A DNA stretch of 64,000 nt from Tetrahymena thermophila SB210 (lineage: Eukaryota > Ciliophora > Oligohymenophorea > Hymenostomatida > Tetrahymenidae). The stretch covers positions 1-64,000 of the forward strand of contig NW_002476335.1 in assembly GCF_000189635.1 (NCBI RefSeq). Direction: 5' to 3'. The number at the start of each line of letters is the position of its first letter. Position 1 is the first letter of the stretch. The notes under the pieces are model-generated. The model had not been told where the DNA came from, did no database searches, and saw nothing but the letters and a program-made list of their open reading frames with translations. A program made the translations under genes and the position numbers. Below are positions 1 through 13,600 of the stretch, piece by piece.

Positions 1-200
1 ACCCCAACCCCAACCCCAACCCCAACCCCAACCCCAACCCCAACCCCAACCCCAACCCCAACCCCCAACCCCAACCCCAACCCCAACCCCAACCCCAACC
101 CCAACCCCAACCCCAACCCCAACCCCAACCCCCAACCCCAACCCCAACCCCAACCCCAACCCCAACCCCAACCCCAACCCCAACCCCAACCCCAACCCCA
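1..200. repeat. Macronuclear telomere, CCCCAA repeats
   Basis: The tract is almost pure CCCCAA units (the C-rich strand of G4T2) from the first base until it changes abruptly to AT-rich DNA at 201. This is the Tetrahymena-type telomere repeat and marks a true chromosome end. Two units carry five Cs (62-66 and 129-133). About 400 bp separates the tract from the first gene. Confidence 0.97.
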
Positions 201-603
201 TTTAATTTTATATTTAAATAATTTTAAGAAGTTAAAAATGTATTTTAAATTTATTGTGAAATACCAGTAATGAAGTTTTCGTTTTTTATACTTTTATGAT
301 TATTCAATAGAAAGGTAATATTTTAATTACTTATTTTTAATTAAAAGATGGATAAAATTTTTCATTAGTGATTAAATACTTTTTAAAGTCTATATAACTT
401 TTTTATGAAGATATTCTAGATTTTTCAAATATCTATGACTAAAATTTAACATTTTTATTTTATATCTAGGGAAATATTGATAGTAATTATTTGTTTATTA
501 ATTTTTTAATTGATGTAAAAATTGACTAATTATTAGATTTTTAAAAGAAATAATTAATTCAAGGAAGAAAGGATTAATTTCAATAGTAAAGAATTTTAAG
601 ATA
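201..603. other. Subtelomeric spacer
   Basis: AT-rich DNA between the telomere and the first ATG at 604. It should hold the promoter and 5' UTR of the first gene. I see no ORF, no degenerate telomere repeats and no tandem repeat. Confidence 0.7.
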
Positions 604-1668
604 ATGATGGAAATTAGAAATACAAATAACTAGATTAATAATAACAATAATAATAATGCGATTCAAAATAGTAGATAGCAAAATTATTAGAATAATAGAG
701 GATCAATTACAGGACTTTGCGAAAGAAGTGTAGCAGACCATTATAATAAAATAGAAAGCAACTTTCTCGAAAAATATCTTAAATATATAGTGATTGACGA
801 TTTCATTCCAGATGTGTTTGAGTATAATTTAGAAAAATATTAATAAAATAATAATAAATATGATTTGCATCAATCTATTTTTTAAGTAGCCAATAATTTC
901 CAATTATATACCTTTATTGAGTAATTGAGGGCAGAATTAAAAAAAAATTCAAATGTTTCTTAAAATTAATTGATCATTGAATGCTTTGGATAAGACCATT
1001 TAGTGTAGTAAGGAGATTAAGTATTTATTATTTGTAGCATTAAAATTACAAACTCTAAGTTGAAAAAGTTACCTGAAGCAGGAATAGAGCTACTCTAGAA
1101 AGCAGTTAAAAATGAAAAGGTTCTATTTAAAGAAAATTAATTGGTTCATATGACAATATTTTATAATGGCGATATCAATTTTGATTTCGATCAGTATCCA
1201 GATTAGTATTAACTAGGAGAAAAATTAGTAGAAATAAATAAAGTAAAAGTACGTTTAGTGATGAATTTGTTTTACATATCAAAGGTAGCCTTATTCCAGC
1301 ACTTTGTAGTAAGAAACAACTACAAAATCGAAACTATAGATGATAAAACAATAACTTTTTATGAATTGACTCGAACTAGTTTTAAATAAAGACAGATCAC
1401 AAAACTATAGATTGAAAGATAAAAACAAAATCAAAATTAATCTGTCCAAGAAGCTGTTAACAACAAAAAGATATAAGCAAATTCGTCTTCATTACAAAAA
1501 GGAGTAATAATTTCACAAAACAATAAAAAGAATAAAAAAATTTAGTAGTTAGCTCAAGAGTTTTTTTAAAAAAATAAGAAATTGCTATCAATGGTTTTAC
1601 TTTCTGCTGGTGCTATTAGTATTTACATTGCCTTAAAAAAAATTTTGAAAAAAAAATTGACTGACTGA
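604..1668 (+). CDS. Hypothetical tail-anchored protein, telomere-proximal
   Basis: A single uninterrupted ciliate-code ORF of 354 residues opens at the first of two adjacent ATGs and ends at TGA 1666-1668; TAA and TAG are frequent and read as Gln. The first 40 residues are Asn/Gln-rich. The middle is a compact globular-looking region with segments such as VIDDFIPDVFEYNLEKY and ECFGQDHLVQQGDQ. A Lys/Gln-rich stretch follows, then a hydrophobic segment near the C-terminus (MVLLSAGAISIYIAL) and a short basic tail. One hydrophobic helix at the extreme C-terminus is typical of tail-anchored membrane proteins, so an ER or mitochondrial outer-membrane location is inferred. I recognise no family. It is the gene closest to the telomere, and its reading frame is intact. 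Confidence 0.8.
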
Positions 1669-2607
1669 CTGATGTAAAAATAAATATCTTTCTTTACTGA
1701 TGTTTTAATTACTAAATAAATATAAAAATAAAAGCCCTTCTTAATAGCTAAAATATTAAAATATTATAGTATCAAAAACAAAAAACAATAATATGAAATT
1801 ATTTACATCCTAATAATAACTAAAAAATTATAAAATAAATAATAAATAAATAAAAGATCCTTTCCTTCAATTTGAGACAAATTTTAATTTAAATATTCAT
1901 TTCTTAGTATTTATATCCTTCATATACTTATAATTTTAACTTGTATATTTTTCTCTTTTATATACTCTTCCCTTAATCATCAAGTTATTTTTTACTATTG
2001 TTAGTCATGCGTTTTGTTTATATCCAAATTCATATATTAACATTATTTTATTTAATATATATTTTAAATGTTTACTTTTGATTATCAAGTTTGCTTATAC
2101 TTTTAAATTAAATTTAAATTATTAGAATTTATTACAAGTAAAATTAAATTTATTCTTTTTCATTAAAAAAATATATGAAGATTTCATTAGTTACATTATA
2201 TAAGATTGCAAATATTTGAAAATTTTAAGAGTAGTCGATATTAAATTACTTGTAAACATTTTAACTTAATAAACTAAAAAAATAATAAAAAGATTTTTGT
2301 GAAAGCAAATAATAGTAAATGGAGAGAGTATGATACAATTGATACTAAATATTTCTTTGGTTATGTAATATAAATTTTGATTCAAACTATGATATACATG
2401 CATTTTTTAATTAAATGAGGTATTTTAATTTGAAATCTCTTCAAAAAATTGGATATTGTGGTTATTTTTATAAATTAAAGGTAATTATCTATCTAATCAT
2501 AATATTTTGATTATTTTTATAAGAAATCAATAAATAAATAAGTTTAGAAATAGCTTCTAAGTAGACTTAATTTACTTGCCATTTTCATTTTTAATAAAGG
2601 ATTTTTA
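1669..2607. other. Intergenic AT-rich spacer
   Basis: Very AT-rich DNA between two plus-strand genes. I see no ciliate-code ORF of useful length on either strand. It should contain the 3' UTR of the first gene and the promoter of the cysteine-rich gene. Confidence 0.6.
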
Positions 2608-5600
2608 ATGAAAGTAAACAAGTATTTTTGGAGAATTTTGTTTTAACTATTTCTAGCAACACAATTATTGTGTTTATGTAGAGGATAAGGTTAATAAATT
2701 AATTTTATAATAAAGCAAAATTGTTCATTTTTAAGATAAAATTAATAATATTCTTTTAAAATATAGTTTGGTAAACTATTTCTTAGTATTTTTATGATAT
2801 CCCTAAGGCAGATTAAGCTTCTTTTGACAGTGATAGAGCTAATTGGGAGTAGACAGGAGATTATGGCAAATAAGTTTCAGGTTTTCCAGATGTATTTAAA
2901 AGAATTTGATTTATAACAAAATATAATTAAAACATATAAATAGAATGGAGTTTATCTCTATCTAGGACAGCTTAAAGTATCAAACTCTGCCATGCTCAGA
3001 GTGAATAATATTATTCCTCATACTTAACTATCAATAACTTTTTTGTACTAAGCCTCAGGAGTTCGTAAATCCTTTTTCATACTAGATAAATTAAATTCAT
3101 TTATGGTTTTTATTTAAATTAAAATTAAGCCTTTACTATTAATTTATTTGTTACCACAGATTCTACCGTTCAAAATTTTAGTTTAACATCTGTTAATGGT
3201 AATGACTAAGCTTTCAACATAAATACTGCACAAACTTATCCTCATACAGCAGATCATGTAGAAATCTTAATTACAGGTTCAGGCTATTCTTCTGATGCTT
3301 CTGTTGTAAATAATCAATGTAAAGAATTAAAAATGAAGAAATAGTTAAAAGTAAAAAATAAAATAAATAATAATAGTATTTTCATTCAGAAGGTTTGTAC
3401 TTAAAATAAATGTTTGTCATCCCTCTTGTGCATCTTGTAATGGAAGCTTAATAAATAATGTAAGACAAATATAATAAAGGAATAAATTATATTGATCAAT
3501 TATGAAATAAAAATATAGTGTTTAAGTTGTTATTCTAATTCGTTTTCATTATAATCTGGTATGTGCTTATGTAGCTCATCATCTTACATGATTATCAACA
3601 ATCCATGTACATCTATACCTTGTTCTTCATGCGCTCCTTGTCATGCTAACTGTCTTACCTGCTTTCAATCTGGTACTCAAGGCTGTCTTTCTTGCTCTCC
3701 AGATAAATATTTTTACAACAACTAATGCTTTATTTAATGTTAACCAGGAACATATTAAGACGAATTAAATAAAATATGTGGCGACTGTTTTCCTGGTTGT
3801 GCAACTTGCACTGGGCCTGGTAAATAATTAAAATAAATTATTCAATTTTAAATGATCTATCTTGATATTATAAATTACAATAATTGTAACTTATAAATTT
3901 AATTACTCTTATAAAAAACATTTAAAAAGGAAATCAATAATGCCAAAGCTGTACTTAACCAGCGAGTGGCAAAGTATATTTGGATGTAGATTAAGTAAAT
4001 TAAATGTTTGTAAACAAAATAAATATCTGATTTATATTTCATTTAATAGTGTGTAAATACTTGCCCAATTGGAAAATATCCAGACGATGGTTAATTAAAG
4101 TGTATTAACTGTGATTCAACTTGTTATTAATGCGATAGTGGTTCACCTACAAGTTGTACAGATTGTAAAAACCCTTATTTTTATTTGATCGCATCAAAAA
4201 CATGTGTTAAAATTTGCCCAGATTAATTTTACGCCAACACTGCTAACTAATAATGCAATAATTGCGACTAACATTGCGGAAAGTAATACTCATTTTAAAT
4301 TTTTAAAAACAAAATTCATAAATTATTTCTTATTATTTAGTTGTGTTAACAGTCCTACAAACTGTACCTCTTGTGGCCCAACTGTAGTTAATAATCAATA
4401 ATATTTGCAAGGGAATGTATGTGTTTAAGCAGCATAATGTAATACTTCAACTTTTGCAGACAATGTTTCGTTTACTTGTAAACCATGCCATCCTTCTTGC
4501 TATAACTGTAGTGGATCATTAATTGATTAGTGCACTTAATGTGACATTTCAAAGAATAAGTAAAAAATGACTTAAGTAGAATAAATACTTGAAAGTCTCT
4601 ATTTATTTAATTCAGTTTTAAAATTAGAAATAATTTTTATAATCTTTAAGAAAATTTATCTTGGGAAATCTTTTAAAAGTAGGACAAAAATAATTTTAGT
4701 CTTCACAATTTATTAATAAACAAACACTTTATTTTTTTAATTATAAATAATCTTTTAAATTAACTTCTTAAAAACAAACATAAAATAATTTAATAAAAAT
4801 GCCATAAAAATAAAAAGATTTTACTGTATTTTATGAATATAAAAGTTTAAGCTTTATTCTAAATTAATCTTATTTTAATAAAAAAGTTATCTATAGGATG
4901 GAAAAACTTGTGTTTAAACTTGCAAACCTGGTACTTATAAAGATAATTCTACACCTGCAAATCCTGTATGTTCTCTGTGCGACGGATCTTGTTTAACATG
5001 TTCCACATCTGGCCCTACTAATTGCTTATCTTGTCCTCCTAGCAATTACTTGCAATACATTCCTATATCTGGGCCTACAGGAAAATGCGTTATATAATGT
5101 GATAGCCATTATTATCATGATAGTAACTCTATATGTTAGTAATGCCATACTACATGCGGAGAATGTACTGGTAATTTATTAAATTAATGTAAAACATGTA
5201 CAGGAATGAATAACTTAACAAATTAAAATACTTGCGTGATAACTTGTCCAGATGGATTTTACGGAGAGTAAATATTTTATAAAGAATTAATTATCTTAAT
5301 ATTTTTATTTAATTATTTTAGCTCAAATATATGTAAAAGCTGTAATTTAACTAATTGCAAAACATGTATAACTTCTGATTCTAACTGTACCTCATGTAAT
5401 AATTCTTTGTATTTGAATGACAATACTTGTGTAGCAAGCTGTCCTCCTGATAGATACACTTCTAACACTGATATGAAATGCTATAAGTGTTTTGCAAATT
5501 GTTTGACATGTTCTGGAATAGCATATAATTAATGCATAACATGCTAACCAACTAAAAAATATTTTGCTAAAAAGTAATTTTTCTAAATCAATCAATAAAA

Positions 5601-8600
5601 ATAAATTTCCAAAATTTTTTATTTATTTAGCTCCTTAGATAATTACGGTTAGTGTACTGATGATTGCAGTACATTGTCATTAATACGTTTTGATGGGCCA
5701 ATATATTAGGACTCTATCCCATAGCAGTTTTTATGTCTAGCAATTTGCCCTCCTTATTACTTTAAGGATACTTCTAATCCTAGTTCTCCAACTTGTACTA
5801 GATGTGATTCAACAGTAAAAAATTTTTAAAGAAATATATTTATTAAATTTAAAATGATAAATTAGTGTTTAAATTGCTCTGATACAACAAAAACTGGATG
5901 TACTAAATGTTATAGCCCATTATATTTGCTAAATGGCTCGTGTGATTTTTGCCCGAATGGTATGTACGGAACAGTATAGCCATCAGGTGATAGAGTATGC
6001 TAGTCTTGTAATACGAAATGTTAAGCATGCTTTGGACCTGCTATTGATAATTGTACTTCGTGTCCAGCAAAACAGTAATTGAATTTTAATTTAATCTTTT
6101 ATTCCAAAAAAAATTGTTTAACAAACAGATAAAAAAAAATTATTTTAGAAATACTTTAAAAAGAAGTATAATAAAGATATTAAAATTATTAAACAATAAC
6201 AAACAATATTAAAATAAAAAAAAATTAAGTTTATAAAAAAAATTTATTTTTATTAAAAGGTATTTGACAGCTAGTAATAGCTGTGTTACTGATTGTCCAA
6301 GAAATACTTACGCATATAATAACAAATGTATTTAAACTTGCCCAATAGGATTATATGGACAAGATTATCCTAAAAGTATATGCACCAATTGCGATAATAG
6401 TTGTGCAGTATGTTTTAATTAAGGAAACAATAATTGTAATAGCTGTAAACCAAGTTTTTTTTTATATGGCACAAGTTGTTTATCAACATGCGTTGATGGA
6501 ACTTGGCCTAATCCGGTTTCCTCGACAGTGCTTGAGCCAGTATGCAGTCCTTGTGATTCTTCATGTAATAATTTGTATGTTTTGTTAAAGCAATGGTAAA
6601 ATTATTTTTTTAAAAATAATTAATAGGTTAAACATGCGTAGGGCCATAAACAACAGATTGTACATCTTGCAGAACAGGGAGGTATTTATTTAACAATTAA
6701 TGTGTTTAGAAGTGTCCTGATAGCTTATTTGGGTAGTAAAAGAATTCTTTGAATAAATGTGTTCCCAGTTGTGACTCTGATTAATTTTAAAATGTCGTGT
6801 AAAATAAATATTTTAATTTAGAAAATAAAATTTATATTTTTAATTAATCAAAATAGTTCAAACACTTGTTAAATATGTTCATCCGAATGCAATGGATGTG
6901 TAGGTCCTACTTTCAAATTTTGTTTAACTTGTGCTACTGGCTTTATTAGATTTTAAGATATGTGTGTATCATCTTGTCCTGATGGTTTTTGGATGAATAA
7001 TTAAACTAAAACATGTGACCCCTGTTCCGATTAATGTATTAAATGCTAGTAAGATCAAACCCACGTGTGCCTAAAATGCTAAATTGGTTATTTCTTAGTA
7101 AATTATGATTAAATTATAACTTTTATTTTTAAAAGCTAAAATAATTTAAAAATGGAGAAATAAAAATTTATAATTTTATTAATATAGTATGAAGGAGCAT
7201 GTATTTCTAAGTGTCCAGATTTATTATAGCCAAACATTGAAAAATAAATATGCGAAGCTTGCCCAAATAAAACATACACACTCTACGATTCAAAGAAACA
7301 ATAAATTTAATGCATAAGTAATTTATTTTTAAAATAGTTAAAAAAATTTTTTTAATATTACTTTACATTTAGATTGCCATTATAGCTGTTCTTCATGTTA
7401 AGGCCCTAATCAAAATTAGTGTACTCTATGTGAAGCAACAAGAGGGGAAACAGGTTCACTGCCAGAATAAGGATATTGCTTTTGTTAATCAAACTACATT
7501 GATAAGTTAGAAGAAACATGCTATTGTAAGAATCTAATTGATTAAAAATTAATTTTAATTTATATTTTAATTATAAATATAGAAAAAGATTAGGTAATTA
7601 ATTTTGCTTATGGTAGTTAAACGCTAAGCTTTTTTATTTCTACAATCGCTTCTGGAATTGTAGGAATTTTTGGAAATCCTACTATGCTATTTTCATTTAT
7701 TGAAGTATGCTAATAATTGTCTTATTTACAGTATATGAATACTACTTATCCTTACAGTTTTGATGATTTTAGTAGGAAATTTTATGGATACAACATAAAT
7801 AATTTAATTGTAAATCCACTAAGCAAGGTTAATCTTGGTGGCACTTAGTCAAGTCAATCAAGTTAGTCTGGCTAGCGTACTTTGATTTAAGAAATTATAG
7901 ATATTAGTTAACAAAATCAAAGCAACAATGCTTATCTCAATGACTAAAAAGCAAGCGACAAATTCTATTTCAATGATAAAACTTCTTCATTTTTGTTTAA
8001 TTCTTTCACAATTTTGATAATAGTTGTATTCTTTTGGTTAGTTGCACTAATTTTTAGATTCTGTAGATATGTTTACAGAAAAGTTCATTACAAAGTAATT
8101 AAATGATATTTTGTCAAAATTTAATCTATTTTTAAATTTAATAAAGTCAACTGATGATTAAATTGCAAACAAAAAAAAAAAATTTACTGTAGGAAATAAG
8201 ATTTCAGCTGCACTTACTGTTGGTTTACCATTCATTATTTTTTAAATCACTTCTTTAGAATTTATTCTATATTCTCTGCTACAATACTAAAATATGAATG
8301 ACAACACTCTTTTTAACTTTATCTCCTTCTGTGTTTGCATTGTTGGGACAATATACTTTTTGCTTATGGTAATTATATAATTAATAATTCAGTTTTTTGC
8401 ATATTCTTATTTTTATTTTTGATTTAATAGGTTTACTACATCTACTATGTACTTAATATAATGAAAAAACATAGAAAACAAAATTATTATTCGAAATGGT
8501 CTTTCCTATGGCATTAAGTAAGCTTTTAAGAAAGTAAAATGAAAAGAAATTTCTTTTTGCTACTCATTTTAAAGAAATTTTTCATCTGTATTTTTATTGT

Positions 8601-9851
8601 GTTTCTACAAATTAGATTAGAGTTTTAAGTGTTAGGAATATTTGCTCTAAATGCCTTATAAACAGGCTATATGCTATTTTTAAATCCATACTAAGAAAGA
8701 TTCTATAGATATGTTTCAACTATAACATATACTTTAATGACTGCTATTTAAGGATGTATACTTATATATAGTCTCACTTTAAACACTAACACTTAAGTTA
8801 ACAGTATTATAGCTGCTGAAATTCTTATAGCAGTGCTTATGCTATTTTTTTGTGGAGTATGCATAATAGAGTTATTTAGAAATATTCCCATCATATTTAA
8901 GATGATAAAGAAAATATTCTAAAATAAGATAGAAAATTAAGCTGACTAGTAATAGAGAATGAAAAAAGTATAAATGAAAGATTACGAGAAAAGCTATAAA
9001 AATGAATTAATCTAAAATTCTGTAGTTAATCCTCTCGAAAATGTAGGTAGTGAAGATGAGGAAGTTGTTGAAGAAGAGTTAGGGCCGAAGCATTTGAAAA
9101 ATTCAGTAAATAGATATATTTGTGTTAATAAATATAAAATATTTTAAATTAAAAGAGCGAAGAAGATGATGAAGACAATGAAGATGATGACGAAAGTGAT
9201 GATAGCAGTGAAAATAAAAATAAAGGAGATAAAAGCGAAGATGGTGATGACGAAGATGAAGAAGAAAGAAATAAAAAGAAATTTAACAGTTCCGACATCC
9301 CTCTAACTTAATTTATGCTTAATTAGAGGAGATCGCTATCAAGAAGTGGCAGCATGCAAGCAGATAGATCAAGTTAGATATTGCAACAATCATCTAGTTT
9401 AGGAAATTTTGGATTAAAAAATAATGGAAATAATTATTCAATTAAATTTAGACTTCCTCGTGCAGAAAGTTAGTTAGAGTATTAAATCACAAATTAAAAG
9501 TTTACAGAAGTCCAAAAAAATATTAATTAAAACCAATCTTTAAAAGATAATACTAAAACCGAACTATAACCTGAAATAAACACTTTTGAAAGCAAAAAGA
9601 AACTGAAAATGAAAGGCATTAAACAAAGTGGAAACTTAATTAACTCTTTAAAAGTTTTATAACAAAGTGATGGATTCTTAAGAAATAACTAAATCTAATA
9701 ATAATAATAGACACCATAAATTTAAAATTCTTTGAAAAAGCTCCCAAAAGTTAATGAAAAGAAAAATAAAATGCAAGGTCTTTTGAAAGGTTTAAACTTA
9801 GGCTAAGATAAGAAGAAATCAAATGAGTATGATGAAACACCTATGTTTTGA
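2608..9851 (+). CDS. Large cysteine-rich, multi-pass transmembrane protein (furin-like repeats)
   Basis: A multi-exon gene opens at ATG 2608 with a signal-peptide-like start (MKVNKYFWRILFQLFLATQL). Its exons are separated by many AT-rich GT...AG introns, for example about 2909-2960, 3068-3128, 3821-3928 and 9109-9151. From about 3400 to 7500 the protein is a long run of Cys-rich repeats of the CxxC...C...CxxC kind (for example CATCTGPG, CKSCNLTNCKTC), like the furin/growth-factor-receptor repeats common in ciliate surface proteins. From 7620 to 8900 come about eight hydrophobic segments (SLFISTIASGIVGIFG first, then six or seven more). The cytoplasmic tail has an acidic Glu/Asp run (about 9150-9270) and a Ser/Gln/Lys-rich end, stopping at TGA 9849-9851. 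It is probably a cell-surface or vesicle membrane protein with a large luminal or extracellular domain. Some exon borders are uncertain, and the ligand and role are unknown. Confidence 0.8.
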
Positions 9852-10636
9852 TTTTTATTTCTATTTGATTAAATAATTCTTTTAGTGGAAATAAATTGTA
9901 AACTTTCAAGTAATTAATAATAAGTATTAGTTATATTTTGTATAATTCTCCTCAATGATAAAATATTAAAATGAATTTTTTAAAAAATTTTCACTTTCAA
10001 TCAACTTTTTATAATTTAGAAATAATTGTAAATCAAACTATAAAAATAAAGTTTGTTTTATTTTATAGAAAGTGGAATAACTGTCCAAAATTTTAATATA
10101 AATTAAATTAGTTATATTGATAGATAGATACATTATTTTTAAAACTTCAATTATGTCCGCAAATAAATTTTTTAACGATCTAAATTTTTTTGTATTGACA
10201 AAAAATAATTTACAAAGTTATTATAAATTTTCTTTTTAAGGTTTTCAGTTAAGTTTTTGATTGAATGACAGATTGAATATAAGCTTAGAAAAAAAATTAA
10301 TAATTAAAAAACTTTAGCTATTTTAGTTACTTTAGATATAATTAGCAAGTGAGTGATTGAGTGATTTTAATTAAATGAATAAAAAGTGCATATAACATTC
10401 GAATATTTTCAATTTATAATAGTTTAAAGCTGCAATTAAGTAGACTATATACAGAATTTAGTAAACCATTTGCTTAAATTAATATGTTGGCATATTTGTT
10501 TAGCTTTTTATCTCTTTTTTGATGATCATTTATTTTAAGAATTTTTTATATTAACTTTTGATGGTATTAAAATTTTTGCTAATTATTTTGAAAAATATAT
10601 AGCGATAACTTTACTGTCGATGCTGCTCTTTCTGAA
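9852..10636. other. Intergenic spacer with a possible 5' UTR intron
   Basis: AT-rich DNA. A GT...AG segment at about 10566-10602 ends just before the frame of the next gene opens. It could be an intron in the 5' UTR or lead to a small upstream exon. I found no in-frame coding exon, because the only phase-compatible reading hits a TGA. Confidence 0.5.
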
Positions 10637-13600
10637 ATGAAATAAATTTTAACTAATTATGGAGAAATAGGAAAATAAGAAAGGCTTTCTGCTTTATGTG
10701 ATATGCTTTTAGAATCTAATAATAATCTCAATTCTAAATAAAAGAAAGATTTGTTGAAAGTTTTAGGAATTATTGGAGAGATTTATCAAAAATATGTATT
10801 TATTTCATGGAATAAAATATGCAAAGTATTATAAAAAAAGATTTGCGATGATGATGCAAATACTTATCTTGCATTGGCTGAAAATGTAGGGATTTTAGTT
10901 TAAAAAGCTTTTTAAATTGACTAAAGTAGCTAAGATTATTAGGAATTTGAAATTAAATAATTTTGGGATCAACTAATGGGGTTATATTTTTCATTAATTT
11001 AATGTCCGAATAGCTCGTTAGCTGATAAAAAAAAATCAGTAGCTTCTTCTATGTGTCTTTCTATTTCAATACAAAGTATTCCTCAACTATTAATAATTGA
11101 TGATAGAATAAATATTTGTTTATAAATTATGAAGCCTATAGAGAAAACAAACATAGCGGCAGAAAATCAATTACTGGACTGTCTGCTAAGTCTGATAGTT
11201 GCTTGTGAAGAGTAATTTGAAGATTGTTGTGAGTATTGTGTGCCTTTTGTAATTGATCAGCTTTCAAAAGAATAAAATATTATCACTTAAAATGCTATCA
11301 ACATGAATATTAACTCTTCTAGCTCAAATTGGTAAAAGAGAAAGATTTGTATTGATATCATCTATACTCTTTCTGTTCTAACTCCTCCATATATATCACT
11401 TTACAAAGATCAATGTGTTGAAGTAGTTAGCTCCTTCAAATATGATAAAATAAAAAGTGTTAGAGAAGCAGCCTAAGTAGCTTTGGTATCTCTTCAAGAC
11501 CTTCCTACTTTAAGAGAGTAAAAGTATGTACAAAATGTCTCTTCTGAAAATTTATCATCAACTCCTAAAGAATAATCTTTAATATCATCCAAGAGGGTAA
11601 AAATTAATTTTTTTTATATTGATTTTTTATTATTTATTAAAAATATTTTAATTTTTAAATAGGAGGGACGTGCTTTATATGGAAATCAAAGTCTGAAAAA
11701 TTTAAAAGGAAACCATATTGAACAGCATATTTTAAATGAATAAAATGGAAATTAGCTTAACGAATTGGTAGAATAAAAAGAAGAAACTTAAAGCAATTCT
11801 TCAATGCCATTATTGGAAACTGTAGACATTGACTAAGAGACTATAGAATAAGCATTAGAAAAATTAAAATAAATATAGGATTAAGAATAAAATCTATAAA
11901 AATAACATGATAACATAAAAGAGAAAGAAAATCAAAAATAAGAAGATTTTGAAAATCAATAATTAAAGGTTGATAATAAATAATAAAGTAAAATTCCAGG
12001 ATTAAAGAGACTATCTCCAGGTAGTTAGTACATTTATTACTAAATAAATTTTAAAATATTTTATGTATTAAAAAAGATTATAAAAAGTAACTATAAGTCA
12101 AAAAAGAGATGAAATTCGATAAATATAATTCTAGTCCTCCAAATTAATTTAAATAGAAAAAAGATCCTATTGAAAAAAAATTAAATAAAAATTTTTTTGA
12201 AAATGCTCCGAAAAATTTGATTGAAATAAAACTTAACGAAGGATAATAAAATCAAGAAGACCACCAAAATAGAAGTAAGTTGGCTATGCATAAAAGTTAA
12301 TCTCTTTCTTTAATAGATAACAAAGAATTTTAGTAACCAAAAGTTTAAGAACAAAATAGTTAAAAGTTTCAAAACAAAAATTTAGATAAAGATTTAAAAT
12401 AGATAGATGAAAATATTAAAAAAATTTAATCTGATTTAAAAGTTTATTAAGATTTACTCAGCAGTGGCGATAAAGATTCCAAATAAAGATTGTCAGTATC
12501 ACCTTAGAATTTAAAAAATTAGTCAAAAAATGGATCAAACTAGAGCTTAGAAGAATTTGATTAAAGAGAGAAGTCTTTACCTAAAAATACTAGTTTCTCT
12601 CCTTCAAGAAATTACATGTAAAACAACAATTAAAATAAAAAAAGAAAAAAGATATTTGAAAATACTCCAATTAGTCCAAATGCCTAGCTTATGGCTCGTA
12701 AGTTATAATATATGCTGAAAATAATTAATTAAGGTTTAATGAAGATGCTGAATTTTATTTTTCTTAAAAAAAATTTTTATTAAATTTACTACTTAAGATG
12801 AATTTTTTTTACAAATGTTGAAAGCATTTATCAAACCTTGCACTCATTTTTTGAAAATTATTAATTTTTATATGGTTTATTAAAAAAGGGAGTTCTATTA
12901 TAAATAACGGTTTAACATTGTAAAACAACTCAAAAGTATTTAATTAGGTGAATAACACCACACCAAGCAACAGTGACATTTAAATCTAAGATGATTTTGT
13001 TAAAAGATCAAGTACTTACTCTCCTGCATAGAGAAGCTTATTAAAGCCTTAATCTATATCCCCAAATTAACAAAATCAGCTAAATATATAATCTTATTAT
13101 TAAAAGTCTTCTTAAAGGTAGTACAAGCCCATATTTTAGTAGTCCCCGAGCTATCAAAGGAGTGCTTCATATAAGAGATTAAATAATTTCGATTAATAAT
13201 TAGCTCAAATATCTGAATCAAATTTACAATTCAATATTTCATAGCATTTAAACAATGAACCTACTTTGTACTTAGATAAAATAAGATAGCTCGAAGATGA
13301 AAATTAAAAATTGAGAATAAAGTTAAATGAAACTAAAGTTTAAAAAGAATAAATTGAAAAGTAGTTAAATTAGTAAATTATTGAAGTAAATAATAAAATG
13401 TAAAATTTGATACAATAGTTAAGCCAAGCACAAACTGAGAAGCAGTCTCTAATGTAAGAACACTTAGAGAAAGAAAATAATCTACAATCAGTTATACACT
13501 AGTTGAATGTATAAATTCAAGATCTTTAAATCCGTATTGAATAATTACTATCTCAACAAATAGATCAAGGTACATAAATAAATTAACTTGGTTTGAACTA

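Noticed and set aside
2330-2450. Possible extra 5' exon before the Cys-rich gene
   Set aside because: The frames here hit TGA quickly and the signal-peptide-like start at 2608 is a better beginning.
6355-6588. Plus-strand ORF within the Cys-rich gene
   Set aside because: Out-of-frame reading of Cys-rich repeats; the in-frame reading gives regular CxxC repeats.
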